The notes under the pieces were generated by a model, which worked only from the letters and a program-made list of their open reading frames with translations, made no database searches and was not told the DNA's origin. The position numbers were made by a program, and so were the translations under genes. A stretch of DNA of 22,294 nucleotides from CAYSLC01 sp964431545 (GTDB taxonomy: Bacteria; Desulfobacterota; Desulfobacteria; Desulfobacterales; JAABSP01), in the NCBI GenBank assembly GCA_964431545.1, contig CAYSLC010000075.1, positions 1 to 22,294 on the forward strand, read 5' to 3'. Positions within the stretch are counted from its first letter, which is position 1; each line of letters starts with the position of its first letter. Below, piece after piece: positions 1 to 8,900 of the stretch.

Positions 1-2
1 GC

Positions 3-74
3 CACAATCCCCTGGCGGCGATCTACAACGCCGAGAGCTACTACCGGTGCCTGAAGGTTCCCGAGGGCGGGTGA
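3..74 (+). CDS. C-terminal end of an unidentified protein (5' partial)
   Basis: The window opens inside a reading frame that gives 23 residues (HNPLAAIYNAESYYRCLKVP, then EGG) before a TGA stop at 72-74. The residue mix, with Tyr, Asn and Cys instead of the Arg/Pro/Gly typical of shadow frames in this DNA, suggests a real coding end. The fragment is too short to assign a family. The gene lies mostly to the left of the window, and no terminator-like hairpin with a T tract follows the stop. Confidence 0.5.
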   Translation, partial: HNPLAAIYNAESYYRCLKVPEGG

Positions 75-150
75 ACAGGGGCGACGTGTCGATGACATTA
101 CGGCGAAACTCCCCGCCCGTCAATGCGGACCGCCATTCCGCACCTTAAGA

Positions 151-182
151 TTGACATTTTTGCAATGGAATTGCAAAATATC
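151..182 (+). promoter_or_regulatory. Promoter-like site with embedded perfect 9-bp inverted repeat
   Basis: A consensus -35 hexamer TTGACA lies at 151-156. Seventeen bases downstream is a weak -10 candidate, CAAAAT (174-179). The spacer holds a perfect inverted repeat: TTTTGCAAT (158-166), GGA, ATTGCAAAA (170-178). A dyad between -35 and -10 is the classic position for a repressor operator. The site lies directly upstream of the ATG (186) of the broken ATPase gene, so it was probably that gene's control region. The local AT content is far above that of the surrounding DNA. Confidence 0.5.
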
Positions 183-185
183 CGC

Positions 186-366
186 ATGTGGATTGATCGA
201 ATATATGAAGAGACACTGAAACAACTGGTTCAACAGTTTCCGGCGGTGGTACTACGGGGAGGACTGCATTCTCACCGGGTACGTCGCCTCGAGAACGCCA
301 CGGCCGTACCCGCTTGATGAAGGCATCGAAACGGTCTCCGGGAGTCTCATCGAGGACTATTTATAA
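186..366 (+). pseudogene. Collapsed remnant of a DUF4143-type AAA ATPase gene
   Basis: Two pieces of one gene type appear to be joined out of frame. From ATG 186 (or the in-frame ATG at 165) one frame reads MWIDRIYEETLKQLVQQFPAVVL, which resembles the N-terminus of DUF4143-type ATPases just before their Walker A (family pattern: FPAVVLTGxRQxGKTT). The Walker A never arrives. From about 247 the next frame reads WYYGEDCILTGYVAS and continues with RPYPLDEGIETVSG to a stop at 364-366, which resembles the C-terminal end of the same family. The central part, including the P-loop and the DUF4143 core, is missing. I read this as an internal deletion of roughly 350-400 codons with a frameshift at the junction. 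The family assignment is from memory of sequence patterns. Confidence 0.5.
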
Positions 367-376
367 GCAGTTCGGA

Positions 377-401
377 GGTTCCACAAATCTCAAATGGAAC
401 C
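377..401. repeat. 7-bp perfect inverted repeat between convergent gene ends
   Basis: GGTTCCA (377-383) and TGGAACC (395-401) form a perfect 7-bp stem with an 11-base loop. It lies between the end of the ATPase remnant (366) and the end of the AAA+ operon (466). Neither strand has a T tract after the stem, so it is at best a weak or Rho-assisted terminator. Apart from this repeat, I see nothing in 367-465. Confidence 0.3.
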
Positions 402-465
402 GTTTCGAACGCCGACTCAATCTGGCATTGTTCCATGGGCTGTGGACCCTCTTTGCCGATATAAA

Positions 466-2748
466 TCAGCCGGATAGGAATTCGACAGCCAGATCCCCCG
501 AGTCCCCATCCCCCACATCCAACCGCACCGCCGACCCTTCCGGCGGCCCGTTCTCCAGCAGGTAACGGGCCAAGGGCACGGCGGCCCGCCGCTCCACCAC
601 CCGCTGGAGGTTCCGGGCGCCGTACCGCCGGTCGTATCCCATCTCGGCCAGATGGGCCACGGCCCGGTCGGTCCAGGTCAGTTTCAGGTTCCGCCGGGTC
701 AGTCCTTCCCGGCCGGCGACTTGGGCGAGTTCCTTCCGGGTGATGGCCGCGATGCTCTCCGGGGAGAGATGGGAGAAGGCGACCACGTCGTCGATGCGGT
801 TGAAGAACTCCGGCCGGAAGAAGGAACGGACCGCCGTTTCGAAGGGATCGTCCGTCTCCCCGCCGAATCCGGGCGTCGAACCGACCCGGACCCCCAGGTT
901 GGAGGTCATGATGATGATGGCGCTCCGGAAATCGGCCGCGCGGCCGTAGGGATCGGTGAACCGGCCTTCGTCCAGGACCCCCAGAAGCATGTCGAAGACC
1001 TCGGGGGCCGCCTTTTCGATCTCGTCCAGGAGCAGGACCGAGAAGGGCTGCCGCCGGATCTTCCGGACCATCTCCCCCGGTTCCCTCCCGGATCCCCCGG
1101 TGAGACGGTCCGCGGCCCCGGGCAGGCCGTACTCGCTCATGTCCAGACGGATCAGTCGGTCCTTCTCCCGGCCGTGGCCGAAGCAGAACCCGGCGATGGA
1201 CCGGGCGAGCTGGGTCTTGCCCACGCCGGTGGGTCCGCAGAAGAGCAGCACCCCCACCGGCCGCCGGGGGTCGTTGAGTCCCGCCTTGAAGGTGGCGATC
1301 ACCTCGGCGGCGATCCGGCAGGCGGGGTCCTGGCCGATCACCTCGGCGGTGAGGGCGGCGAAGATGTCGTCCGGGGGCAGGGGGATCCCGTCGTCCAAAA
1401 AGATCTCCGGCAGGCCCGTCTCCCGAATGAACCGACCGGCCACCAGATCGGTGGTGATCTCCCCGGCCTTCTTCCGGCCAGCCCCGTCCAGCACCCGCCC
1501 GAAGAACCCGGCGGCCCGTCCCGGAAAGGCGGTGTAGGGATAGAACCGCGAAAAGAGCCGGTGGAGCTGGTCGTAGACCTCCCCGGCGACGGCGATCCGG
1601 CTGTTCCGGGTCCAGTTCCCGCCCATGCGCATGAACAGGGAGAGGACCCGCCGCCGGTCGAGGGGGGGAAGGGGCAGCACCTGGAAATGCTCGGCGAACC
1701 CCGGCAGAAGCCGCCGGAGGGCCGCCGTCTCCGAGGGGGTCGCCTCGGCCGCCATCCGGAGTTCTCCGCTGGTCAGGTAGGGGATGAGAAAGGCGGCCAC
1801 GCTGTCCTCCGGCCCCACGCCTCCGGTCCGGACCAGCTCCAGGGCGTTGTCGACGCACAGCACCCCGTCCACCCACGCCAGCTCCTCGATCAACGACTCG
1901 CACCTCCGTTCCCACTGGCCGAGGTACTTCATGCCGGCGATCAGCCGCTGCCCGCCGGTACGCCAAAAGCGGGGCCCGGTCCCGCTCCGGTCCTGATGGG
2001 AGATCCGCCGGACCGCGTCCGCCAATACGACGGTCTTGCCCGATCCCCCCTCCCCCACCAGCAGGACGTTCGCCTTCTCCTCCCGGATCCGTTTCACCAG
2101 GTCGGCCACCTCGGTCTCCCGCTCCAGGGCGGGCGGATACCGCCTCTTCCCGGAGGCGGCGTCGAGGGGTTCGGCCACGGCGGCGAGGGTCCCGTGCTCC
2201 GGCCCGGGAACGAACCCGCCCGACGGGGTGGGCCGGGTCTTGATGGTCACCGTGTCGGCGCGCCAGCTTCGGGGCGGTTGGAAGCGGGCGATCCGCTCCA
2301 GGGGCGCCTCCTTGAAGAACCCCCGGATCCTTTGGACGGTCAGCTCCTTGACCGGATCGCCATCGAAATACCGGAACCAGATCCCCAGCGCCGGGACGGA
2401 TCCCATGCGGACCTCCCCGGAAAGTCCGCCGAAGGCGCACACAAAGGGGAGGCGAATGCTGTAGGGGCAGGGGAAGACCCGGTGGCCCTGGGCCTCCTCG
2501 GGCCGCAGCGTAACGGCGAATTCGACCCAGGAAAGGTCCGTCACCACCGATTCGGGTGCCTCGTCGTTCTCTTTGGCCAGCCACTCCAGGAGGGAGGCCA
2601 GTTGGTCCTTGGCCGCCTTCTCCGTGGGGCCGGTGCCCGCCAGGGGCTCGTCGGCGTCGCCGTAGTCGTCCAGGTCCTCCACGGGGGCTGCCGTGAAGAA
2701 CCCCGACTGGTCCTCCCAGATCAGGATCGGATATCGGTGGATGGGCAT
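466..2748 (-). CDS. Clp-like double AAA+ ATPase, third of three tandem paralogues (760 aa)
   Basis: This is a two-ring AAA+ protein of the ClpA/B/C superfamily. Residues 1-200 are not a Clp_N repeat; they begin YPILIWEDQSGFF, like a HicB-type module. D1 has Walker A GEGGSGKT (232-239) and a pore-loop-like MKYLGQWERR (273-282). Its Walker B ends in VDN rather than DE (299-301), and FAEHFQ replaces the ClpB-type ALERRFQ arginine fingers. D2 is well preserved: Walker A GPTGVGKT (505-512), LLLDEIEKA (572-580), sensor 1 TSN (615-617), FRPEFFNRID (644-653) and sensor 2 GAR (710-712). The usual GYVG pore loop is absent near 550. There is no ClpB middle domain and no C-terminal extension, unlike its two neighbours. 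The ATG at 2748 overlaps the upstream gene by 28 bp and is preceded by GGAGGGGGG. Its substrate is unknown; it probably assembles with the other two products. Confidence 0.9.
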   Translation of the reverse strand: MPIHRYPILIWEDQSGFFTAAPVEDLDDYGDADEPLAGTGPTEKAAKDQLASLLEWLAKENDEAPESVVTDLSWVEFAVTLRPEEAQGHRVFPCPYSIRLPFVCAFGGLSGEVRMGSVPALGIWFRYFDGDPVKELTVQRIRGFFKEAPLERIARFQPPRSWRADTVTIKTRPTPSGGFVPGPEHGTLAAVAEPLDAASGKRRYPPALERETEVADLVKRIREEKANVLLVGEGGSGKTVVLADAVRRISHQDRSGTGPRFWRTGGQRLIAGMKYLGQWERRCESLIEELAWVDGVLCVDNALELVRTGGVGPEDSVAAFLIPYLTSGELRMAAEATPSETAALRRLLPGFAEHFQVLPLPPLDRRRVLSLFMRMGGNWTRNSRIAVAGEVYDQLHRLFSRFYPYTAFPGRAAGFFGRVLDGAGRKKAGEITTDLVAGRFIRETGLPEIFLDDGIPLPPDDIFAALTAEVIGQDPACRIAAEVIATFKAGLNDPRRPVGVLLFCGPTGVGKTQLARSIAGFCFGHGREKDRLIRLDMSEYGLPGAADRLTGGSGREPGEMVRKIRRQPFSVLLLDEIEKAAPEVFDMLLGVLDEGRFTDPYGRAADFRSAIIIMTSNLGVRVGSTPGFGGETDDPFETAVRSFFRPEFFNRIDDVVAFSHLSPESIAAITRKELAQVAGREGLTRRNLKLTWTDRAVAHLAEMGYDRRYGARNLQRVVERRAAVPLARYLLENGPPEGSAVRLDVGDGDSGDLAVEFLSG

Positions 2749-5700
2749 GGCCCCCCTCCCGTGGAAGCGCCCCGGCCGCCGGGCGCAAGGGGCATGGGCA
2801 GACGGCCGAGCAGCAGCATGCGGAAGTGTTCCGGTCGGAAACGGCTCTCCCGGAGCAGCAGCCCGGTGCGCAGATCGGCGATGGTCTCCCCAGCGTCATG
2901 GACCCGGATGATGCCGGGAAACCGGGAGCCGTCGATGCCGCCCCCGGTTCCACCGGCCTCCGCCGGTCCGTCTTCGGATGCGGGACGGACCTCCAGGCAG
3001 ACCAGGTCGAGTTCGCCGTCCGGACGGGAGAAGAGATGGCCCCCCGCTTCGTCCCGGAGGAGACGGAACGCCAGGGGACCGTCGATCCGCCAGACGCCCT
3101 CGTCCGGCCGGTCCGGAGCCAGGGAGAGTTCCGGCGGCAGCCGGGATTCCAGGGCCTCCATGAACCGGTCGACGGTTTCGGCCCGGCGGGGAACCGGCCG
3201 TACCGTGAGGATCGCCCGTTGGTTCAGGTCCGCCGGTCCCGCGTCCACGGCGGCTTGCAGCAGCGCCGTCAAAAGGAGCAATTCCGTCTTCCGATGGTCT
3301 TTTTCCGCCGCGATCACCGGGGCGTCCCGGGCCAAGGTCTCCAGAAACTCGCTCAGGTCCCGGGCCGAGAGGATCTCCCCCGGAGAGGGGGTCTGGTCCC
3401 CCCACAGCCGCCGGAGCCGTTTGCGGCTCAACCTCGGTCGCGCCTGCCCGACGGCGGTCCGGCGCACCCGGACCGGCCCGTCTCCCGCGGCGGCCGCCAG
3501 GGCCTCCAGGTGTCGCCGGGCCGGGATCATCCATTCCCGGATTTCATAGTAGAAGTGGTGATGGGGGAGAAGGTCGGAAAAGGGGATTCCGGGCTCGGGC
3601 CGATATGGGCGGATTCTCTGGTCGATCTCCGCCAGCAGGCCGTCCGCGGCGTCGAGGTCGGGGTCCAGGCCGGCCGAGGAAAAGAAGGGATGGGGATCGG
3701 CGGCGATCTCCCGAAGCGCCGACACCTCGACCCGAATCCCCGCCCCGCCGGCCGACACCGAGACCACCGTCGGGTGGACCGGATTGACCGCGGCCAGACG
3801 GGCGGCGGCCGGCCGGGAGATCGATTTTTCCACGGCGCGCTTCAGGGCCCGGGCCCCCAGGTCCGGACGGTACCCCTCTTCGGCGATGCGGGAGACCACC
3901 CCGGGGTCGATATCGAGGAGGCACTTTCGCCGGATCAGCCCCTCGCGGGTGAAGATCTCCTCCAGGAGGGCTCCGCAGATGGTCTCCACCTCCGTCTTTC
4001 CGAGGGGCCGAAAGGGGATGATCCGGTCGAGGCGGTTGAAGAACTCGGGCCGGAAGAACTCCTCCGCCGCCTTGATGTACCGTCCGCCCCGGTCGTCGGG
4101 CCGATCCTGGAACCCGATGTGCCTCCCCGCCCGCCGGGCCCCCAGGTTGGAGGTGAGGATGATCATGGTGTTGGTGAAGTCGGCGGTGCGCCCCAGGGCG
4201 TCGGTGAGCCGGCCGTCGTCCAGAAGCTGGAGAAGCAGATCGAACACCTCGGGATGGGCCTTTTCGATCTCGTCCAGGAGGACCACGGAAAAGGGGGCCT
4301 GCCGGACCGCCGAGGTCAACAGCCCCTCGGGGCGGCGAAAATCCCCCACCAGCCGGGACGCGGCCCCCGGCTCCACGTATTCGTTCATGTCGTAGCGCAG
4401 CAGTCGGCGCTCCTCCCCGAACAGGTACGCGCAGAGGGCCCGGGCGCACTGGGTCTTGCCCACGCCGGTGGGGCCGAGGAAGAGAAAGGAGATCAGCGGC
4501 CGGCCGGGATCGTTGAGCCGGGCCTTGGCGATGCTCGCCACATCGGCCATGGCCGCCACCGCTTCCGGCTGGCCGATGACCCGTTTTCCCAGGGCCGTGG
4601 CCACCGCTTCCCGGGTCAGGGAGACACGGTCGTCGAGGATGGACAGGGAGAGGCCGCTCTTTTCGTGGAACGCCTCCAGGACCTCCCGGCGGGCGACGGA
4701 CGCCCCTTCGTGCTTGACCGCCAGTTGCTCCAGAAACCGCACCGCCTTGCCGGGAAACGCCTGGTGCCGGGCATACCGCCGCTGGAGGTCGATGACCATG
4801 GGCGTCACCGCCGGATGGAACCGGCACCGGAAGCGTTCTTCCAGGCCCCGGACGGACCGGATCAGGATCCGGGGGAGGCGATCGCCCGCCGGCTCCCGGA
4901 CGGGGATCAGGTGGAACAGGTCGGCAAACCCCCGGTCGCGTTCCCGGAGGACCCGGAGGGTCTCCGGCGTCATTTCAGCGAGAATCGCCACGTCCCGCCG
5001 CTCCAGGAAGGGCTTCATCACCTGGGCGAGGCTCAGGTCCGACTGGGCGGTGACCCCGGCCCGGAAGAACCCGACGGGGTCGTCCAGGTGGAGGATATGC
5101 CCCCGCTTTCGGGCCTCTTTCAAGATGGCGAGAAGCCGCTCCTCCCACTGGCCCACGTAGGACATTCCGGAGATGAGCCGCTGGGGGGAGAGGGTCCAGA
5201 TCCGCCCCTCGCCGGCGGAGGCCCCTTGGCGGTCCCGGGCCGTCCGGCGCGCAAGGGCGTGGATGATGGCGCTCTTTCCCACCTGGGAGGGGCCCACCAG
5301 GGCCACCGGCCGCCGGCGGCCGGTGGTCAGGGCCCGGTCCAGCTCCCGGAGTTCCGCCTCCACGAGATGGGCCTGGTACATTCCCTCCGGAACATCCCGG
5401 TCGAGACGCCGGCCCACCCGCGCAAGCTCCCGGTCGCCCCGGACCTCGCCGCCGTGTCCGGTCAGGGAAAATCCGGGATCGGCCGGTTCCGCCGTCACCC
5501 GTTTCCGGCGGGGCCGGAAGGTCAGGTCGATGTGCATGACGAAAGCCTTGGCGGCGATCTCGTCGGGATCGAACCCCGGACCGTCCCCCTCCTCGTCCTC
5601 CTTGAAACGGGCCGCCAGGGCCGCCTCCGCCCGCTCCTTGGGATCCTCCCCCCGATCCAGGTCGAACCAGAGGTCCCCCAGGGCCGGCGCGTGGACCAGA

Positions 5701-5999
5701 CGGCCCTCCCCCGTTCGGACGATCACCAGAAGGAGCCGAAACCGTAGGGTCCGTTTCTTGAGGGCGACCGAGACCTCCACGTGCCGGTCCTCGAAGTCGG
5801 GGCTGAAGATGAAGCGGGCGAGTCCGTCGTGGCGGTCCTCCCGGTCGAGGTGGTCGAGGGTCTTCCGGACGGCGCCGGCGAGCCTGGCGGTCCCCCGTTC
5901 CAGGTCCCGGTGGCGCACCCTCGGCTCCGGCGCAAACAGGGGGCGGAGGAGGTAGCCGCCCTCCCTCCGTTCGATGTAGACGGGGATGGAGAGGTTCAC
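2721..5999 (-). CDS. Clp-like double AAA+ ATPase with release-factor-like C-terminus, second paralogue (1092 aa)
   Basis: Residues 1-110 begin IPVYIERREGGYL, a HicB-like start shared with the neighbours. D1 has Walker A GPSQVGKS (236-243), pore-loop-like MSYVGQW (279-285) and a Walker B ending LDD (305-307) without glutamate. D2 has GPTGVGKT (509-516), VLLDEIEKA (573-581), TSN (616-618), FRPEFFNRLD (649-658) and GAR (715-717). Between sensor 1 and the arginine finger lies HIGFQD, with IGF at 628-630, the position of the ClpP-docking tripeptide in ClpA/C/X. Residues about 765-1068 form an extension that resembles class I release factors: IDGPLAFRLLRDEAGGH at 972-988 compares with IEGPYAYGLLKxExGVH of RF2. 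AGGTGGG (1015-1021) stands where GGQ would be, and a DLRTGLLLRES segment recalls HLPTGIVV. The start is GTG, overlapping the upstream stop as GTGA, so translation is probably coupled. AAA+ identity is certain; the release-factor relation is an alignment by eye. Confidence 0.92.
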   Translation of the reverse strand: MNLSIPVYIERREGGYLLRPLFAPEPRVRHRDLERGTARLAGAVRKTLDHLDREDRHDGLARFIFSPDFEDRHVEVSVALKKRTLRFRLLLVIVRTGEGRLVHAPALGDLWFDLDRGEDPKERAEAALAARFKEDEEGDGPGFDPDEIAAKAFVMHIDLTFRPRRKRVTAEPADPGFSLTGHGGEVRGDRELARVGRRLDRDVPEGMYQAHLVEAELRELDRALTTGRRRPVALVGPSQVGKSAIIHALARRTARDRQGASAGEGRIWTLSPQRLISGMSYVGQWEERLLAILKEARKRGHILHLDDPVGFFRAGVTAQSDLSLAQVMKPFLERRDVAILAEMTPETLRVLRERDRGFADLFHLIPVREPAGDRLPRILIRSVRGLEERFRCRFHPAVTPMVIDLQRRYARHQAFPGKAVRFLEQLAVKHEGASVARREVLEAFHEKSGLSLSILDDRVSLTREAVATALGKRVIGQPEAVAAMADVASIAKARLNDPGRPLISFLFLGPTGVGKTQCARALCAYLFGEERRLLRYDMNEYVEPGAASRLVGDFRRPEGLLTSAVRQAPFSVVLLDEIEKAHPEVFDLLLQLLDDGRLTDALGRTADFTNTMIILTSNLGARRAGRHIGFQDRPDDRGGRYIKAAEEFFRPEFFNRLDRIIPFRPLGKTEVETICGALLEEIFTREGLIRRKCLLDIDPGVVSRIAEEGYRPDLGARALKRAVEKSISRPAAARLAAVNPVHPTVVSVSAGGAGIRVEVSALREIAADPHPFFSSAGLDPDLDAADGLLAEIDQRIRPYRPEPGIPFSDLLPHHHFYYEIREWMIPARRHLEALAAAAGDGPVRVRRTAVGQARPRLSRKRLRRLWGDQTPSPGEILSARDLSEFLETLARDAPVIAAEKDHRKTELLLLTALLQAAVDAGPADLNQRAILTVRPVPRRAETVDRFMEALESRLPPELSLAPDRPDEGVWRIDGPLAFRLLRDEAGGHLFSRPDGELDLVCLEVRPASEDGPAEAGGTGGGIDGSRFPGIIRVHDAGETIADLRTGLLLRESRFRPEHFRMLLLGRLPMPLAPGGRGASTGGGPCPSTDIRS

Positions 6000-8900
6000 A
6001 AGAGCAGGGCCTCCTGGATACGCCGCCGCAGGCCCGCCTCCGCGGCCTCCTCCAGGGCCCCGTCGAAGGTCCGTCCCCGGACCGGAAACCGCCGGTCGGA
6101 CGGGGGATCGAAGAGGACCCCCCGGTCGAGTTCATAGGAACGCCGGAGGGGATGCCGGTCCAGGGTCTTCCGGCGGAGGATCCCCTGGGGCGGAACGTAC
6201 TCGTCGAAGGGGCCGGTTCCGGTGTGGACCAGACATCGCATGGGCGTTTTCTCCGGCCGGGGACGGACGTGGAGGCCCGATTCCGGGCCGTAGAGGGGGT
6301 AGACGGCCGATCCCCGGGCCTCCAGGAGCAATCCCGAAATCTGATCCGGCGGATCCTGGAAAAAGGTATCGGGATGCTTCACCGGGATGGCCGTGAACGG
6401 CCGGTCCTTCGATTCCGCGGCCGGATCGCGTTTCAGGACGAAGAGCTTGGGGCGGAGGCCGGATCGTCCGAAAAGCCGGTGGTATTCCCGGCCCAGCCGG
6501 AGGAACCAGCCGCTTCCATCCCCGTGGAGGCCGAGGATCACCCGGTCCGGATCCTCGAACCGGAGGCGGTGCCAGGCCACCAAGGCATCCCGCCACTCCC
6601 GCTCCAGGCCGGGGAGATCCACCCCGGGGCCGTCCGTTTCGCCGTCGTAGAGCCCAAGGAGGAGCCGCTCCTCCGCATCCCAGATCCGATCCCTCACCGC
6701 CTCGAACCGGTTCCGGACCGAGCGCATGGCGGGAAGCCGGGCCGTGGCCCGTTCCATGTTCCCCGTTACGGTCCCGCCTTTCCGGAGGCGTTTCCGGGCG
6801 GCCCGCTCCAGGGTCTCGAAGCGGTAGATGTCGCTGCCGAAGGCCCGCAGGACTTCTCCGCCGAGCACCTGCTGAACGGTTCGCCTCAGATCCGAAACCC
6901 CCTCCACCGTCTCCCCGTCCCCCGGAGCGATCCCGCCGGTCTCCCGGCGCCGTTCCCCCAGATCGACCGTCCGGACCCGGACGGCCTCCCCCGTAAGGAC
7001 CACCTCGGTGCGGAGGCGCCGCCTCGCCCCTTTTTCGTTGATCTTCTCCGACAGGGGGGCCAGGACCTCGCGCTCGATGGACCGGCGGAGGGGCCGGGCC
7101 CCGTACAAGGGGCTGTGGGCCTTCTCCGCCAGGTGGCGGACCACCTCCGGGGCCACGGAGAGGGTCGCGCCGTGGAAGCCGAATCCATCCCGGCGGGCGA
7201 TGCCGTCGATCTGTCCCTGGGCGATCCGGTGGAGGGTGGCCGGGGACAGGGGATGGAAGGGGACGATGCGGTCGAGGCGGTTGAGCAGCTCCGGCCGGAA
7301 GAAGGCGCGCACCTCCTCGGCCGCCGCCGCCATGCCGGACGCCGCGGCGTCCGGCTCCCCGAACCCGGGCGGCCCCTTGCCGAACCACCGGGACCCCAGG
7401 TTGGAGGTCAGGATCACCACCATGGTGGTGAAGTCGGCGGTCCGGCCCCGCCGGTCGGTCAGCCGCCCCTCCCCCAGCACCTGGAGGAGCAGGTCGAACA
7501 GGAGGGGGTGGCCCTTTTCCAGCTCATCGAGGAGCACCACGGAGAAGGGCTGTTCCCGGACCCGGGCCGTCAACAGCCCCTCTTTTCCGGCATGGGCGCC
7601 GATGAGCCGTTCCACCGCGTACGGGGCGGCATATTCGCTCATGTCGAACCGGATCATCCGGTCCGGGTCGCCGAACAGATAGGCGGCCAGGGCCTTGGCC
7701 AACTCGGTCTTGCCCACGCCGGTGGGTCCGGTGAAGAGCAGGGAGGCCATGGGCTTGCCGGTCCGCGACAGGCCGGTCTTGATCAGGGCGAGCTGGTCGG
7801 CCAGCCGGTCCACGGCCCCGGACTGACCGGCCACCCGGTCGGAGAACCATCGCCGGGCCCCGTCGAGGTCGAGGGGGATCCGGTCGTCGAGCATGAACCC
7901 GGGCAGTCCGGTCTCCCGGGAGAAGGCGTCCACCACCTCCTTCTCGGCCAGGACCGCGCCGGGGTCCGCCCCCCGCATCAGGCTCTCCAGAAACCGCAGG
8001 GGCCTTCCGGGAAGCGCCGAGTAGGCCGCGAACCGTTGGTGGAGCCGGAGGACGGCGTCCAGGGCCCGGTCGTCGAGGCCGACGCCGAGGTCCTCCTCCA
8101 GGTTCCGGGCGAACCGGCGAAGGATGGCCCGGCACGTCGCGGCCGACGGCGGCGACACCTCGATCCGGGTGAACTGATCCAGGAGAAGGGGGTCCTTCCG
8201 CTCCACGGCCGGGAGCTGATCCGGGGTGCACTCCACGATGATCCGCAGGTCGCCCCCCTGGATATGGGACCGGAGGAACCCGGCCACTCCCTGGGGGTTG
8301 TGCTCGCTCTTTCCCACGTCCATCAGCTCCGGCAGGTTGCCGAGGACCAGTACGGTTCCGGTGGTTTTCGCCTCCCCGCACAGCCTCCGGCACTGCTCCT
8401 GCCACATCCCGAACCCCGACTGCCCGGCCACCATCCGGGCGCCGCTTCCCCCCCGGATCCGGAGTCCGCCGAGGTCGAGCGTCTTCCGGCGGCGGACCGT
8501 CTCATGGATCGCCGCGGTCTTGCCGACGCCCGAGGGGCCGATCATCAAAATGCTCGCCGGCCGCGGTTCGGCGATCACCTCCGCGAGACGCAGGACAATG
8601 TCGTCCATCTCGAACGCGGGGGCAAGGGGCGCCTTTGTCAGGTCGTCGGTGATCTTTTCCAGGACCGACGCCTCCGGCTCCGGTTCGTACCGTCGACCGC
8701 AGCGGGTCTTCAGGTCCGGGAAGGGGGCCGGGACGATCCGGCCGACGGGGTGGAGCTTCCGGCACCGCGCGAGCCAGGGCAAGACCCCCGGGGAGAGGTT
8801 CTTTTCCATCCGGAGCAGCTTTTCCGAGATCCCTCCGGGGATCCGGGCGGTGAGTTCGGCCGCGGTCCGCCCCACCACCTCCAGCCCGAGGACCGGCACA

